Shown: positions 10,735-22,873, numbered from the stretch's first letter. The stretch is 64,000 nt of DNA from Strigamia acuminata (GCA_949358305.1 OX442314.1:60645369-60709368), one strand, 5' to 3'. Program-made: numbers and translations. Notes: a model not told the origin generated them from the sequence alone.

Positions 10735-12102
10735 GGCCGAACATCCAAATTAGGGCGTTGGAAATGGTTGCGTTGACACCACTGGTACCAGGCAGAGCGT
10801 TGTGAGTCCACGACACAGTTAATGATTTCTATATGGCCACGCTTCAAGTGCGTTATGATAAAGTGTTTGCCTTCCCGACTAGCCTTGTGCAGCTTTTGAT
10901 TTCCCCGAATCGCGCAGGTTTGTGGGATTAGCTTCGAAATTCTCCTGATGTGCCGAAACCACACCAGAAGATTTGGTTTTTTCCTATTCCTGCACCGGAA
11001 CACTGGATGATGTAAGTTTTCGACAATTGACGAACACCACCAACCTTGGGACTCTTATGATTCTTCCGCGACGCCGAGTACGCTACATGGTATATACTGG
11101 CAAAAAATTCTTATAAATCTTACAGGAGCTCAATTTTATTTGCCAACCCACCAACCGTGGAAGACACCGCAAGCGACTCAACTTGACTCGGTTTCGTGTG
11201 GCCTAATGATATTGCACTTTGCTCGACGATATACAGGGTGGTTCAAAAAGTCTGGTTCACCGTAAATAATTTCCAAACCGTTTTAGATGTTGATTCAGCA
11301 AAATGATTGTTAAGGTAGTATGTCGGGGGAAATCCAATTATGACATCCAATTTGACCTCTGAGGTCATCTTCAAGGTCATCCATATTGTAACTCGAGAAC
11401 TGTGACAGTTAAAGCAAAAAAGTGAATTAGAAAGTTGTAGAGCATCATCCAATTAGTCAAGAACTGTTCTTAAAAAAATTATTTCTTAGGGAAAAAGTTT
11501 GAGAAAAAAGGTCTGAAACATTGGCCTGCTCAGCATTATAACTCAGCTTTGTAACCTTAAACTATTGAGGCAACCAAGCTAATCCTCAATTAGGACACTT
11601 TATTGAGTCATACTTGTAAGTGGAAGAGAGGAAACACAAAAGAAAGGAAATAATTTATTTTGGAAATACATTCCACATGATAGTTTTAGGTTACAAAGCT
11701 GAGTAGACTAACATTTCAAACCTTTTTTTCTCAAAACTTTTCCCTAAGAAATAATTTTTTTAAGAACAGTTCTAGACTAATTGAATGATGCTCTACAACT
11801 TTCTAATCCACTTTTTTGGTCTAACTGTCACGGTTCTCGAGTTACAATATGGATGACCTTGAAGATGACCTCAAAGGTCAAATTGGATATCACAATTGGA
11901 TTTCTCCCGACATACTACCTTAACAATCATTTTGCTGAATCAACATCTAAAACGGTTTGGAAATTATTTACTGTGAACCAGACTTTTTGAACCACCCTGT
12001 AGAGAGAATAGTGACATGATGAAATTGGCGGAAAGTGCGAAATTAAATCCAGAATTGTGTACGAGATTCATCAGGGAGCATTTGTTAAAACTTTTAATTT
12101 AA
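10731..12102 (+). pseudogene. Ulp1/SENP-like (C48) cysteine protease relic split by a MITE
   Basis: The conceptual translation contains HDTVNDFYMATLQVRYDKVF, then IPAPEHWMM (catalytic His-Trp), then LMILPRRRVRYMVY (the strand near the catalytic Asp), then TQLDSVSCGLMILHFARR (oxyanion Gln and catalytic Cys). This is the order of the Ulp1 family. Several in-frame stops and at least two frameshifts show it is dead. A 766-bp MITE interrupts it right after the Cys helix, and the C-terminal piece resumes at 12002 and ends at 12102. Such proteases occur inside several DNA transposons (some MULEs, Zisupton/KDZ types), so a transposon origin is more likely than a host SUMO protease. Confidence 0.7.
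11234..11999. mobile_element. TA-flanked inverted-repeat MITE (766 bp) inside the Ulp1 relic
   Basis: Begins CAGGGTGGTTCAAAAAGT and ends with its reverse complement. The inverted repeat extends about 280 bp from each end, covering most of the element. TA is present at 11232-11233 and 12000-12001. The mirrored short frames in it (11243-11452 minus, 11781-11990 plus) are just the two repeat arms. No transposase is encoded. Termini and TA duplication fit the Tc1/mariner superfamily. Confidence 0.92.
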
Positions 12103-13197
12103 TTTGGATTTGTTTTATTAGTGTAAATGTTATTCTTTTCTCATCTAAATCGTGTATTTGTTTTGTTTGTATTTGGAGCCCTGACATTGAATGATGTGTC
12201 AGAGAAACGTGTGTTGTGCCTGGGGGGCTTTCCCTGAATTCACTTGGAAGACCCACAAAAATAGTACAATAAAGCCACTTCCTGTTAAAGTTTTCATCAA
12301 ACCACACGTATGCATTTATTCACACTCAACTTTCATCAACTTTTGACAAAATAACAACTCGAATCCTGCTTCAACCACTCCAAACGATTTGCGAACGCGA
12401 ATGTATTTGAGCCATTTTTGGAATGTTAATTTTTCTAATTTGTTTGCATTTATGTATATTGAAATTTTTAACCATACTGAAATTATTAAGATGATAATAG
12501 CTAGATTTGGAATTTTTATATAGGTTGATAGCTATTGCTTTGTATAATTTAAGAGTTTGACAGTTTAATGACCAATCATAAACTTAAAAGGGAGTGAAGC
12601 TCAGTTTTCTGAGGCATTGTGTAGTCAAGGCTGAACATGGACTGAACAAGGCTGAACAAGGCTGAACATGGGGCTGGACATGGAGCTAGAACCGGTGTCG
12701 GAACCGGTGTCGGAGTCGGAACCGGAACCGGTACCGGTACCGGAACAACCTAGACGACTATGAAGACCTAGAGTGCAATGGACTTCAGAGGAGGAGAACA
12801 ACTTGTTCAAAGGGGTCAGGACACATGGGGAAGGACGCTGGTTAATCATACGTCAAAAGTTTGGTTTAATGCACCGGGATAAACAGGGTCAATATATTAT
12901 TAATATATTATTAATATATATGTGATTGGTTTACTGTTACTTGTGACATGAAGCTGCCACACATAAATCCGTATTCTTCATAAGTTACTTTGAGGGTTTA
13001 CTAAAGTGTTTGATGAGAAAAGAAAACAATTCTTTTATTTTGTCGCGCCCTACTTTGTATAGGTTTAAATAGCGCTAACGTGTAATACTTTACCTGTGAT
13101 CAATTATGCAAATACCCAAATGAATACCAAATGTATGTAAATAAACAGTTAATTTATTCACCAGGCTTTATGCCTTTAAAATACACTCAGTAATAAT
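12103..13197. other. Unassigned AT-rich sequence with a GGAACCGG-rich patch
   Basis: No recognised gene. At about 12625-12750 there are tandem imperfect repeats (GGCTGAACAAGG, then GGAACCGGTGTC and ACCGGTACCGGTACCGG). At 12892-12920 there is a TAATATATTAT run. Confidence 0.5.
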
Positions 13198-13870
13198 TCT
13201 AGAGTCGACGTGGTCAGCGTCGAACAAAGGATTTCTCAAGATGGCGTCGTCGATTCCGCGTGGTCAGCGGAACAAAGGCGGCGTCTCGAGTTGTCGTTAA
13301 TTCGTCACGGATTCGTCTTCACGGACGCGGTGGAATGCTCTCTCGAGTCTTCTATCCGTGCCTGTTGTCTAGGGTTTGGTTTAGTGTCGCAGAGGCCTCG
13401 TCTAGGAACTTTGGGGTTCCCTACAAAGCGCTCGGACACTTACTTCGGCGAATAATCGTCTGGGCGATTATTCTGGGTGATTTCACAAGGGCTATTCTCG
13501 TGCTTTCGCCGGAATAGCTCGCAAGTGACTTCGTGAGAGTTACAGTTTGCACTTTACTCAGCGATCCTCGATCAATCCTAACTTGTAATTGAAGTTGGCC
13601 TGACGGTGAGGTAGTTGCTGTGTTCTTGGTGTCGTTTGTGTAAGTTCTGACTTTAGGTGGGAAACACAGCCTTTTATGCAGTGGGGTGAAGGGCCGGCGA
13701 TCAACCAATGGGGGCTGACCACCAGCCGCTTCCTCCCCCTCGGGGCACACACCTGCCATGGGGAGGTGGAGCCAACTCGGGGGGGAACGACTCTTCAATC
13801 ACAGTGACTCAGAGGACAAGTATCCGCTCTGGGGGGACACTTATCCAACTGGGTCACCACAATTTAAACT
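13198..13870. other. GC-richer segment of unknown origin
   Basis: Base composition is clearly higher in G+C than its neighbours. It begins with an imperfect direct repeat (GTGGTCAGCGTCGAACAAAG / GTGGTCAGCGGAACAAAGGC). Several overlapping frames stay open for 60-125 codons on both strands (13210-13455 plus, 13260-13517 plus, 13421-13798 minus). None looks like a known protein and the overlap suggests composition rather than coding. It may be an LTR or leader of an unrecognised element. Confidence 0.4.
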
Positions 13871-14394
13871 TCAAATCATTAAACTTTATTCAGTTTGCAT
13901 TGATTATTAAACTTAGAAAGAAATCAATAGAAATGAATTGAAACAAACAGCAAACATTTTTTTTATAAAATGTCCTATTTGTATAGAGTGAATTGGCTTT
14001 TGTTCAAAATTTGAATTTTGAGAGACCAAAATGGGCAAAAAATGGAGTTAATGTTACGCGAGCAATTACTAGTATTTAGTTCTTGTACGCATTAGTAATT
14101 CGCAAATAACGCGTATTTTTGTTTGAGCATTTACATTTTTTGTGCATTATTTATTTTTTGGCCATTAATTCCTGCAGTTATGCAGGTTAATTTCTTTGGG
14201 TTAGCAGTGTTTATTCTGACATATGGTCTATTTATTGATTTGTACCTCCATCATTACGTTTATTATTTAGTTAGATTTGATGTTCTGTTGTTGACAATTT
14301 TCTTTTTAGTTATTTTTTATAATTAGAATTTTTCCCTTGTTACTTTTACTAATGTTTGCAGTTTGTATTCATCATTTTGATTGTGTTTGCTTAA
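13871..14394. other. AT-rich, no gene seen
   Basis: A 67-codon hydrophobic frame at 14123-14326 is best explained by T-rich composition. No other feature. Confidence 0.5.
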
Positions 14395-15019
14395 CCCTCC
14401 CCGCCCCAACCTAGGGTCAATTTTGACCCCAAAAAGTGTTTTTTATTTTTTTTTCTATCAAAATAAAAGTATTTTTTTCTGATTTTTTTCGTATTTTGCT
14501 TTTTCGTCACTTGCAACAATAAAAAAAATATACGAACTGATAATTTAAAAAAAAAAAATTTGGGTTAATAACATCGATTTTGGGCTAAAATCATAATTTT
14601 TTTGGTCCAAAATGTCATTTTTTGGTCCAAACTATCATTTTTTTGGTCCAAAATGTCAATTTTTAAATCCAAAATGTCATTTTTTGGTCTAAACTTGTTT
14701 TTTTCCGTTACGTCGCAAGGACGAATTTGTGCGTGGCCGCCTGATCGGTACCGTCGGCATTATGGCCGTGATTACGGTATACCGTGCTGTGGTATTTTTG
14801 CCACTTACCCTTATCTTCAAACCCTATTTCTAATGATCTAAACACACTAAATCCAAAAACAACAAAAAAAATACAATCAGAATCAAAATAAACATAAAAT
14901 TAATGAAATGAAGTTGGACGCTCCACGCGTTCATGTGCTGCGGCGGCCATCTTTGTTGGGGTCAAAAATGACCCGGGTTGGGTGAGTAGGGATTTTTTTT
15001 TAGGTTGGGGCTGCTAGGG
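14395..15019. mobile_element. piggyBac-type non-autonomous element (TTAA sites)
   Basis: TTAA flanks both ends (14391-14394 and 15020-15023). The element begins CCCTCCCCGCCCCAACC and ends GGTTGGGGCTGCTAGGG. Subterminal inverted motifs GGGTCAATTTTGACCCC (left) and GGGGTCAAAAATGACCC (right) are also present. TTAA duplication with CCCT/AGGG termini is typical of piggyBac elements. No transposase is present, so it is a MITE of 625 bp. Confidence 0.85.
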
Positions 15020-15109
15020 TTAATATCAATTATCCACTTTCACTCATTATGTCCTCCAAGCACAAATGTCAACTTTTTGCTATTCGATAGTGGCTCAAAA
15101 TCGAAATAG

Positions 15110-15600
15110 AATGCTCATCTGTTCTACTTGGAGGAATTTACAATTTATGGTTGAATCTGACCATTGGTTTGCTGATGCGACATTTAAGGTGACACCACCT
15201 TTATCCGCAGATGTTCACCATTCATGGAGTTCGTTTCAACAAAGTTATCCCATCAGTGTTTGTTGTAATGACCAACAGACGCCAAGAAATATATATTCAG
15301 GATTATAATTTGAATCAAAATCTGCTACTGCAATCAATTTTAACTGATTTTGAAATGGATTGCATCAATGCATTTGAAAATGCGTTTCCACAAGCAGAAC
15401 AACGGGCCTGTTTTTTTTCATTTAACACAGAGCATTTGGTGACAAATTCACACAAAGCTCGAATAATGCCTAGGAAACAAAGATGATGCAGATTTTGCAT
15501 TGCATATCAAGCAATTTCCTGCATTAGCATTTCTTCCGGTTGCCAATGTTGTTAATGTATTTAATAGTTTAATAGAAAGTCACTTCAAAAACATAAAATA
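15110..15600 (+). pseudogene. MULE (Mutator-like) transposase relic
   Basis: Two overlapping frames give SDHWFADATFKVTPPL, then MFTIHGVRFNKVIPSVFVVM, then ILTDFEMDCINAFENAFPQA. These follow the order of the MULE catalytic domain: the D-[AG]-T-F-K block around the first Asp and the TDFE block with the second Asp. Downstream, in another frame, FPALAFLPVANVVNVFNSLI resembles the conserved tail. Frame changes near 15200 and a stop at 15484 show decay. No terminal repeats were found, so the element boundaries are unknown. Confidence 0.75.
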
Positions 15601-16306
15601 AAGATTTAGTTTTTTTTTGTTTAATCGTAGTCAGAACCGGATGAAAGTTGGAATGTTGTTTTTTGATTTGCGCACGATAAGTCTTAATTTTTTAAAATAG
15701 GTTTTCTTCTGATTTATTGGTTAGCACCTATGACTGGAGGATTAATTGTAGGGTTACTTTATGGATTCTACAACATGATGCGTCAAATAGAACACTTGGT
15801 TTCGAACATATAATATTGTAGTTCTATACATCAGTTCATATTGTATGCTGTTTTCTTTCCAACCGTTTAGTATATTTAAAGAGCCTCAAAAATATAAGGA
15901 CTTTGAAGTGAACTTTTAAGTGTTTTTTTTTATTATTATTGTGTTTTGTTATTATAATATTGCATTTACAGTTATCTTAGTCATTAAGCGTTTAACTTCC
16001 TTTACAGTTTTCTCGTAGTATTTATTATTTTTTGTTTTTTAGTTTTCATAAGTCATAATATGACAAGTAAAAACTCCGGCCATGTAAGGGAGTGACATCT
16101 GTGTTTGTGTTTTTGCGCTAAAAGCGCCACCTTTTATTAATTTCTGTATTACTCTCACTTTGAATAAACCATGTCTTCTCATGTTAACTTGTAACATATT
16201 AAACCTAATTTCGAGAGATTTTCTTAAAGATATCGCCATGATTATCGTCAAGTGATTATTTGAAAAATGCATTCAATCCATAGAACGCTCATCTATAGTA
16301 AAGATG
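15601..16306. other. AT-rich, no gene seen
   Basis: Probable decayed 3' part or flank of the MULE. It ends at the target site (GATG, 16303-16306) of Gypsy A. Confidence 0.5.
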
Positions 16307-16763
16307 TGTGACGGTTACACTGTCATACACTTTGTTAGTATAGGACGATTATTTCACCAATAGATGGCGCTGATGCGTTTTAGCGGTAATTACAAATTTC
16401 GACAATTTTTGAGTGAATAAAATATAAATTATTATTTATATTTTATTCCACGACAACTTTAGACACTTTCAAATACTTTTGGATGTTTAAATATTAGTTG
16501 ATTTATTTGTCACATAATTCTATTGAATTATGTGCAAACTTTACACCTGGTGAAGTCACCTTTCATCACCCACTGTGAGTTGGACTCCTTTCGGATTATA
16601 GTCAAAGGGACTTAATCCAAAGTGTGTCCTGCGTATCCAGTTCCTGTAGTGGACCTAGTAAAAGACTATGTCCTGAGTATCCACTTCCTGTGATCTAGGA
16701 TTGGATGGATTTGGCTGCCCAGTGATCCCATTGGATCACTGAACAGCTATTCTTCTCACCGAG

Positions 16764-16770
16764 TATATAT
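16764..16770 (+). promoter_or_regulatory. Candidate TATA box of the Gypsy A LTR
   Basis: TATATAT within CCGAGTATATATCCCTCTGC. It would place transcription start near 16795, upstream of the hairpin array, with AATAAA at 32307 near the other LTR end. Inference from sequence only. Confidence 0.4.
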
Positions 16771-16901
16771 CCCTCTGCAAAACGGATATAGCTCGCTCTT
16801 GTTCTTGTTTTGTTTGATACCGATATTTACTTGAGCACATATTATACTTCTCTGCGTTCCGACAATCCGTTGTAGAAATACCTTGTATTTAGTGTAAGTA
16901 T

Positions 16902-17163
16902 CTAGAGTGAGTAGAAGACTCACAGACACACTCCCGCCTCTTCATGCCAACATTCCGTTGTAGAAATGTCGTAACTAGAGTGAGTAATTCACAGACACAT
17001 TTAAGTGTAGTATCTAGAGTGGGGTACAACCCACAGACGCACTCCCTCCCGCTTCATGCCAACATTCCGTTGTAGAATGCAGAATCTAGAGTGGAGTAAA
17101 ATTCACAGACGCATTGGTAATGTAGAATCTAGAGTGGAGTATTTATATTTCACAGACGCATTA
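16902..17163 (+). repeat. Five tandem hairpin modules in the Gypsy A LTR
   Basis: Five modules share the frame CTAGAGTG...CACAGAC[GA]CA. In each the bases after CTAGA form a short stem with the bases before AGAC: 16907-16912 with 16918-16923, 16980-16983 with 16989-16992, 17019-17023 with 17030-17034, 17091-17095 with 17102-17106, and 17134-17138 with 17149-17153. The inner pairs vary together (GTGAGT/ACTCAC, GTGA/TCAC, GTGGG/CCCAC, GTGGA/TTCAC). Three modules are preceded by CCGTTGTAGAA. Repeated intact in the 3' LTR at about 59326-59587. Confidence 0.7.
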
Positions 17164-17579
17164 TCAGAGTAATCGACGCGGAGTAATTTCCCGGTTACTC
17201 TCCCGCCAGCCAGAACCGAGTGGAGTAATTTCCCGGCAATGGATAACCTTTCCTGCGAAATACTTCGATTCAATTCGTTGTTGGTTTGATGGAACATTTA
17301 AGCTTGACTTAGATGTTGATTGCACTCGGGGCAAAAATAGCTCGGCGCTATTTTAATATGTTATTTATTTTTACAGTTTAGTTAAGTTTGTGACTCTAAA
17401 ATATCATGATTAATTCCATAGAATTAATATGAATATTTATTCTCACATTGTTACATCTCGCGGTAATTATTGATTACAATAATTATCCGTGATGCGATGT
17501 GTGTGACGATACAGAAAAGTCAACCGCACCTCTCGGATATAACCCACCCAGCCTAACCATTTACACGCCTTTTAGAACC

Positions 17580-18201
17580 TGTGACCGGCTGCCCGATCAG
17601 TCCGTTCACTTACCTGCAACACACGGCGCTTCCACGGCTCTCGCGCACCTCGTGTTTCTCGCGCGCACCTGACGCGGTCCCCCGCGCCAGGTGGAGCTGA
17701 TGGTCGTTGGCTCCGCCAATTGGGAACCGGAAGTGCCTTTTCCGGAAGTGGTCGGCCCCGCAGAAGGCCCAGAGAGTTCTCTTGCAACCAGCGTGGCGAA
17801 CGGTCGCTTCTACGATCGCTCTTCCACACTGGCAATCATGACGAATCCGATTGGCGTGGCAACTCTGTCGCCCGCCGGGACTTGATAGTCCATGTTCCCC
17901 GCGCCTGTCCTACGTTCTCCGTGAACGTAGCGACGACGCGGCCGAACAGTATTCAGACCACGCGTGTCATTCGGCCAATGGCCGCCGTGCCACGCGGTCT
18001 TGTTAGGGATGGCTGTTTCTCAGCCATCGCATTGGGAAATGCACTGTAGAGACACCACATCATACCCCTAGACATAATAAAGCTTACCTTAAACTAAACT
18101 TGTGTCTCTTGTGTATTTCGGAAGTGTATTTTATCGTGTGTGTTGTGTCCAGCGTCCCGTGGCTCTCCCCCGACCACGTGGCGTCCGTCCAAACACTCAC
18201 A
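17580..18201 (+). repeat. Gypsy B 5' LTR
   Basis: 622 bp, TG...CA ends, with AATAAA at 18076-18081 as likely polyadenylation signal. GC-rich first half. The frames at 17572-18049 are not genes: they recur in the 3' LTR copy and overlap on both strands. A candidate primer-binding site TGGGCCCGTCCAGGATT begins at 18206. Confidence 0.95.
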
Positions 18202-20626
18202 ATTGTGGGCCCGTCCAGGATTGTTGAACTCTCTCGCGAAATTTTTTTTTCTATTCACTGATTGTGTTATACACAGTATTGTTTAGAAAAAGAGCTTTTC
18301 TTTTCAACAGAGGGGGAAATTTCTTGAACATGGTTGTGATAGGGAATCAGCAGGCGAAAACGGCCGCAAATCGCTGATTTTGGACCCTAACTTGACAAAA
18401 TTTGTGGCTGTGCATGTCCAGCTTGCCTGGGTAATGGCAAGCAGGGACTTACATTGGCCACACTGTCCAACGGTCTTCTATTCTTTTCTAGCTCAGCCTA
18501 AAAAACTGAGTGGTTGGGAGAGGAATAAAATTCCAAACCTTCTTATTATTTTCTATTTCTTGGTGCGTAGCCCAAGTAAAATAGTGGAACAGTCTGCAGC
18601 GGTTTGAACCCGATTCGAGGAGGAGGCGCGCTGGCGGCCACCAGCAAACCAAAATCCCACGGGGGAAAGACTGGCATAATCCAATTGCCACGTTGCAATA
18701 CCCAGTTCCATTATGGGCCGGGCGAGGAGTCTGTGTGAACTGAGCTTTGGGTGACACCAATTTCTTTGGATGGACTTTTAGTCGGCGTCAAACCAGGTTG
18801 CTATTACAGGGAAGTTGGCCCATGTAAACATTCACTTGCAATGAATGGGGTTTATTAAAAATTTGATCTGGATAGCAGCGTGGTGCTAGCAAGCATTGGA
18901 TAACTGGCAGAGAAGTTGCTGTGGCGATTCATCAGCTGTGAATCGTCCGTGGCTGCTCGAGGTGCTCGATACCAGGTTCACATGGATCATTATCCTACCC
19001 TGTCCCGTGTACTGGTCAGAAGCAGTTGCAAGTTGATATATACAACCCAAGAACTGTGGAAATTGGGACGCGGACAGCAGGGCGAGCTGCCGGAGGTACG
19101 GGGATACCAATGGTGCAGAGCTCAAACGGTACAGAGAGTTCGTTAGGGCGTAGGAACGATATCTGTGCGTTCAGGTAGCTACCAGCTTTGAAAAAAGACT
19201 GGGAATCTAGCCTGTAACTTTATTTTCCTGAATTATATTCATCTTTTTGATTTCCAGAGCTGTTTCAGCTTGTACGAGGACTGTGCTTGAACCACAGTTT
19301 TGGGCAATCTTGACATTTTTGGGAGTTTATTATTTTAAAACACCTTTTTTGTTTTTCTTTCTCTTCAATTTTTTACTTCCCTATCTATGATTTTCATGGT
19401 TCTCTGGGACACCACACCTGACAGTAGGATGCATGGTCACTTTGGGATTATTAGGTTTTCCTGACGGTTGATACATGTTTATCCGCATGACCGGGCGGTA
19501 TACAGCACCAAATGGAGGGTGATATGGCTTCGAGATGGCAGCTGAAGGGTGGGACCCAATAGCAACTAGGAACAGGAGGTGCATTGCCTTCCTCACTTTT
19601 TAAGTGCATCTAATTGTTCCACAAAAACAACCACTTCATTGGGATGTGCAGATATCCCAGTGTGGGCACGTTTCTGTCGAGAAGGCAGCCTCGTGCAAAC
19701 TGAGGTGAAGGTCTCCGTAAAAGGTACGAGCGGGCGCAGTTGCGCTGATCTCTTGGGGCAGAAGGAGAGATTAACAACATCCCGTTGCACATCTGCAACT
19801 TCTGCTAAAAGAAATGGTAATTTTTTGAGTGTGTTTTTTCTTATATAAAAAACCACCCAGTATTTTATTTATTCCTTTTTTTCTATTTTTCTTGTCTTTC
19901 TTCCTTTGATTACCGTTGCTGTGCGACAAGAATCAATTTTTGTGACTGCGCACTTGTGCGATTAACTTTTATTGTTGCTTGCGACGATAAAAAACTCTGT
20001 TTGAAAAGATTCGAAGTTCTATGGACACGATTTCGTGCTTTTATTGGCACAAAAGTCATGTTTTCATGGAATCAGACCATTTTGATCTGGTTCAGAACTT
20101 CTAGTTCCAAACAAAGGTCACTATTGCTTTTCGAAATGTTGTTTTTTCTGCAGAAATGTGGAAATTTAGATATTTATTGGTCAAAATCTTTATTTTCTTC
20201 ATAAAATTCCAAGATGGCGGCCCGAAAACAATAGAAAAACATGTGGAGATTACAGAATTTTCGAGTAAAACCGGAATTGAGATATTCTCAAAACTGTTGG
20301 GAATTCTGGGAAATTAATTCTGTGAATAAATTTCGATTTTCTACCAATTGGAGACAAGGGGGGGGAGTGACATCACTAATCCCTCTCTCCAGAATGGCTA
20401 CTTTAGCCCGAACTACTGCTCTCTTATTGGGTTTGAGTTAATCTCTCTCATCCATTTTGTTTGCTGCGGTCCTGCTCTTGGGCACATTCAGTCAATGCCA
20501 TACACAAGGACAGGTAAGACCACGTGGAATTCACCAGCAAGTAGTCTTTCCACACAAGCAACCGAAGCAAACACGGCAAATTCAGACAATTCGCCTCTCG
20601 ACTCTTCAGACGACGAAACAATCAAC
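18202..20626 (+). other. Gypsy B long untranslated leader
   Basis: About 2.4 kb between the 5' LTR and gag with no frame over 90 codons that looks real. Such a long leader is unusual for Gypsy. A short upstream frame (from 20348) runs in the gag frame but the best gag start is the ATG at 20627. Confidence 0.6.
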
Positions 20627-22128
20627 ATGTCTCACAACAAACAAAAGACGTTAGATCAGGCCATGCTTGAAACTACGTGCCACATTTTTGATTTGAAAGT
20701 TGAAGAAATGACGTCTTATGCGGTTTGGGAAACTACTCTTTTAGATGTGGCCAACCATATTGTAGAAACGCAAGATAAAGCTGATGTTGCAATGCAACAA
20801 TTAGATAGAACTCGTGCAGAATTAAACGCAGCGCAAACAAAGATTGAGGAAATCAATGATCAACTCTTTCGCGCAAAGAATTCATTACGGGAAATGGATT
20901 CGGTTAAATTAACCAACAACAGTTTAATGAACCTATTAGCTCAACAAAAAGCTGTTGTGGACGGAGTAGTAGCTTGCTACCAAATCCACCGGCGGTTGTC
21001 ACCACAGCAAATTCTGCTATAAATTCGACGACTGTCAGCGGTACTACACCATTGCTTACAACGGGTAATCCGTTACTTTTAGCATGGGGTGACAAATACA
21101 CCCGCAAGACTGACCAACCCATGCCTCCGTCTAGACCTATGGACGAGGTAGAGTTGAGTAAGAGGGTGAAGTCGATTGGATTAGAAGCCTTTTCCGGCGA
21201 CAAAACAAAATCGAAGGCTTTCATGATTGATTTAAAACGGTCTCTAAGATTTGCAGAACCATATATCAACCAGGTACTAGCCGAACACTTGTTCAAGTTT
21301 TTCAGAGGCGACGCAGCCACATGGTTCTCGTCTCATGAGAAAACTGACTGGGAAAGCTTCGAACACGAATTCATAATTCATTTTCGACCCAGCGACACGT
21401 TGCTACTGGCAGAAATTGCCAAAATGCAGCAGCTGTCCCACGAGTCTGCCACTCAGGTGGTATTACGACTAGAAAAGCTGTATTCTCAGCTAATGAATCC
21501 GGTTCACGAGAGTCAACAGCTCCAAAAGGTGCTGTCGATCTTACGACCAGCCGCGAAAACGATGGCAATAACTGCGTTAGATGCAGATAATTCCTGGGCG
21601 GCTCTGAAAAGAGCTTGTATTGCCACAGAAGCATCTACTTTGAACGTGGAAACTGTGGCAAACGCAGCTATAATCGAGGCACAAAAGACAGAATCTGTCA
21701 CACAAGCCTCGAAACTTAATTCCAACTCTCAGCAAATGGTAGCAATATCAAATGCTGCTGGTGTTGAAAAAACAGAATTTGTCCCTTATGGATTAAGAAA
21801 TCCAAGCAATCGGACATTATTTCCAACACTGAAAAACGCTGCAAATTCAGCAACAAAAGGTGCTGAAAATACAGAAAAAGCACTAGTTCCGAGCAACAAA
21901 CTCAAGGACTATGCAAATAGACCTCGCAATGGTGGTTGCTGGGGCTGTGGCGGTGGACACTTTGAAAAAGATTGCCCGCACAAAATCGAAGCAGCCAAGG
22001 CGGCGATCGAGTCGATGGCTTCTGCCCAACAGAGCCTCATGCAAGCCATGCTAGCTGCCAGTGAATTTGGCGCTTGGCCACCAATGGCGGAAAACGAAGA
22101 GGAGCAGTCGCCAGAGAAATCCAAGTAA
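20627..22128 (+). pseudogene. Gypsy B Gag, one frameshift
   Basis: From ATG at 20627 (MSHNKQKTLDQ) a helical N-terminus with a likely coiled coil (TRAELNAAQTKIEEINDQL) runs to about 20970. There the frame shifts by one and continues to the stop at 22126-22128. The second part has the Gypsy capsid region (LEAFSGDKTKSKAFMIDLKR, FFRGDAATWFSSHEKTDWES) and a zinc knuckle CWGCGGGHFEKDC followed by an Ala-rich tail. Because the join is abrupt, one base was probably lost or gained. A programmed shift is less likely because both sides belong to Gag. It would package RNA and form the retrotransposon particle. Confidence 0.8.
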
Positions 22129-22340
22129 CAAGACGCTTTTTCCAACACCAGAAAAATGCTGCAATTTCAGCAACTAAAGGTGTTAAAAAGACAGTAATAG
22201 AAGCCACATTGGTGATCAAAACTGAGTACCACTCAAAAAACAGTTTTTTTTCGATTTGAGAAGTATGTTAAAATGGCAGTGGTCAGAAGAAAGCAAAATT
22301 GCATTCGGAAATTTGAGAACCAACTCGCAGAGGGAATGAC

Positions 22341-22873
22341 TGTGGGTCTAAAGACCATTTATTTGATCGATGTCGAATGTTTCTGATGTCAATTTAGCGT
22401 TTTATTTCACACGATGTAAACTTTTACTGCTTTAGAATCAAATGCGGTATTTGTATTTGCTTTACGATTGTTCCGTACGAAATTCCGTACGATTTATGTA
22501 TCTACTAATGAGATTTGTTCTATTTTTCAATGTTAATGTTATTATCTGGCACTAGAGTGCCACACTTTTGTTTTCCTTGCAAAATCCAAGATGGCGCAAC
22601 ACACGGGCGTGTGTTGCCCTGACTGTTTATCCACATCAAAGTAATGTATTTTCGTTTAATTAAATTGTTTTTAGTAGTTTTAACAATTGTACTTACTTTA
22701 AAGCACCTTCTGTGCTCTTTTGTGCGCGAATAAGCGGCCTTAAGCCGCGCGCTTGTTACGAAACGTATTGCGACGTATCGCAAACGTTCGCGTCGCAGAC
22801 CGACGCCATTACGGCAATTTGCCGCACGCTTCTCGGCGATATCTCGCCGATATCTGCGCCCCTCTGTTCTACA
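22341..22873 (+). repeat. Copia C 5' LTR
   Basis: 533 bp. Contains the palindromes GGCACTAGAGTGCC, CACACGGGCGTGTG and GGCGATATCTCGCCGATATC-like repeats near its end. Identical by eye to 29067-29599. Confidence 0.97.

Larger units (their letters stand above)
16307..17579 (+). repeat. Gypsy A 5' LTR, first part
   Basis: Matches 58731-60003 almost base for base. It is interrupted at 17579/17580 by Gypsy B and resumes at 32106. Its terminal AACC is the target duplication of B. Confidence 0.95.

Noticed and set aside
11243-11990. Mirrored 69-codon ORFs at both ends of the block
   Set aside because: They are the two arms of the MITE inverted repeat.
14123-14326. Hydrophobic 67-codon ORF (possible membrane protein)
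   Set aside because: T-rich sequence yields Phe/Leu/Ile codons by chance; no start context or similarity.
17103-17297. 64-codon minus-strand ORF, repeated at 59527-59721
   Set aside because: It lies in the Gypsy A LTR hairpin region; duplication by LTR, not a gene.
17572-18049. Overlapping ORFs in a GC-rich stretch, repeated at 31466-31949
   Set aside because: They lie inside the Gypsy B LTR and recur because the LTR is duplicated.
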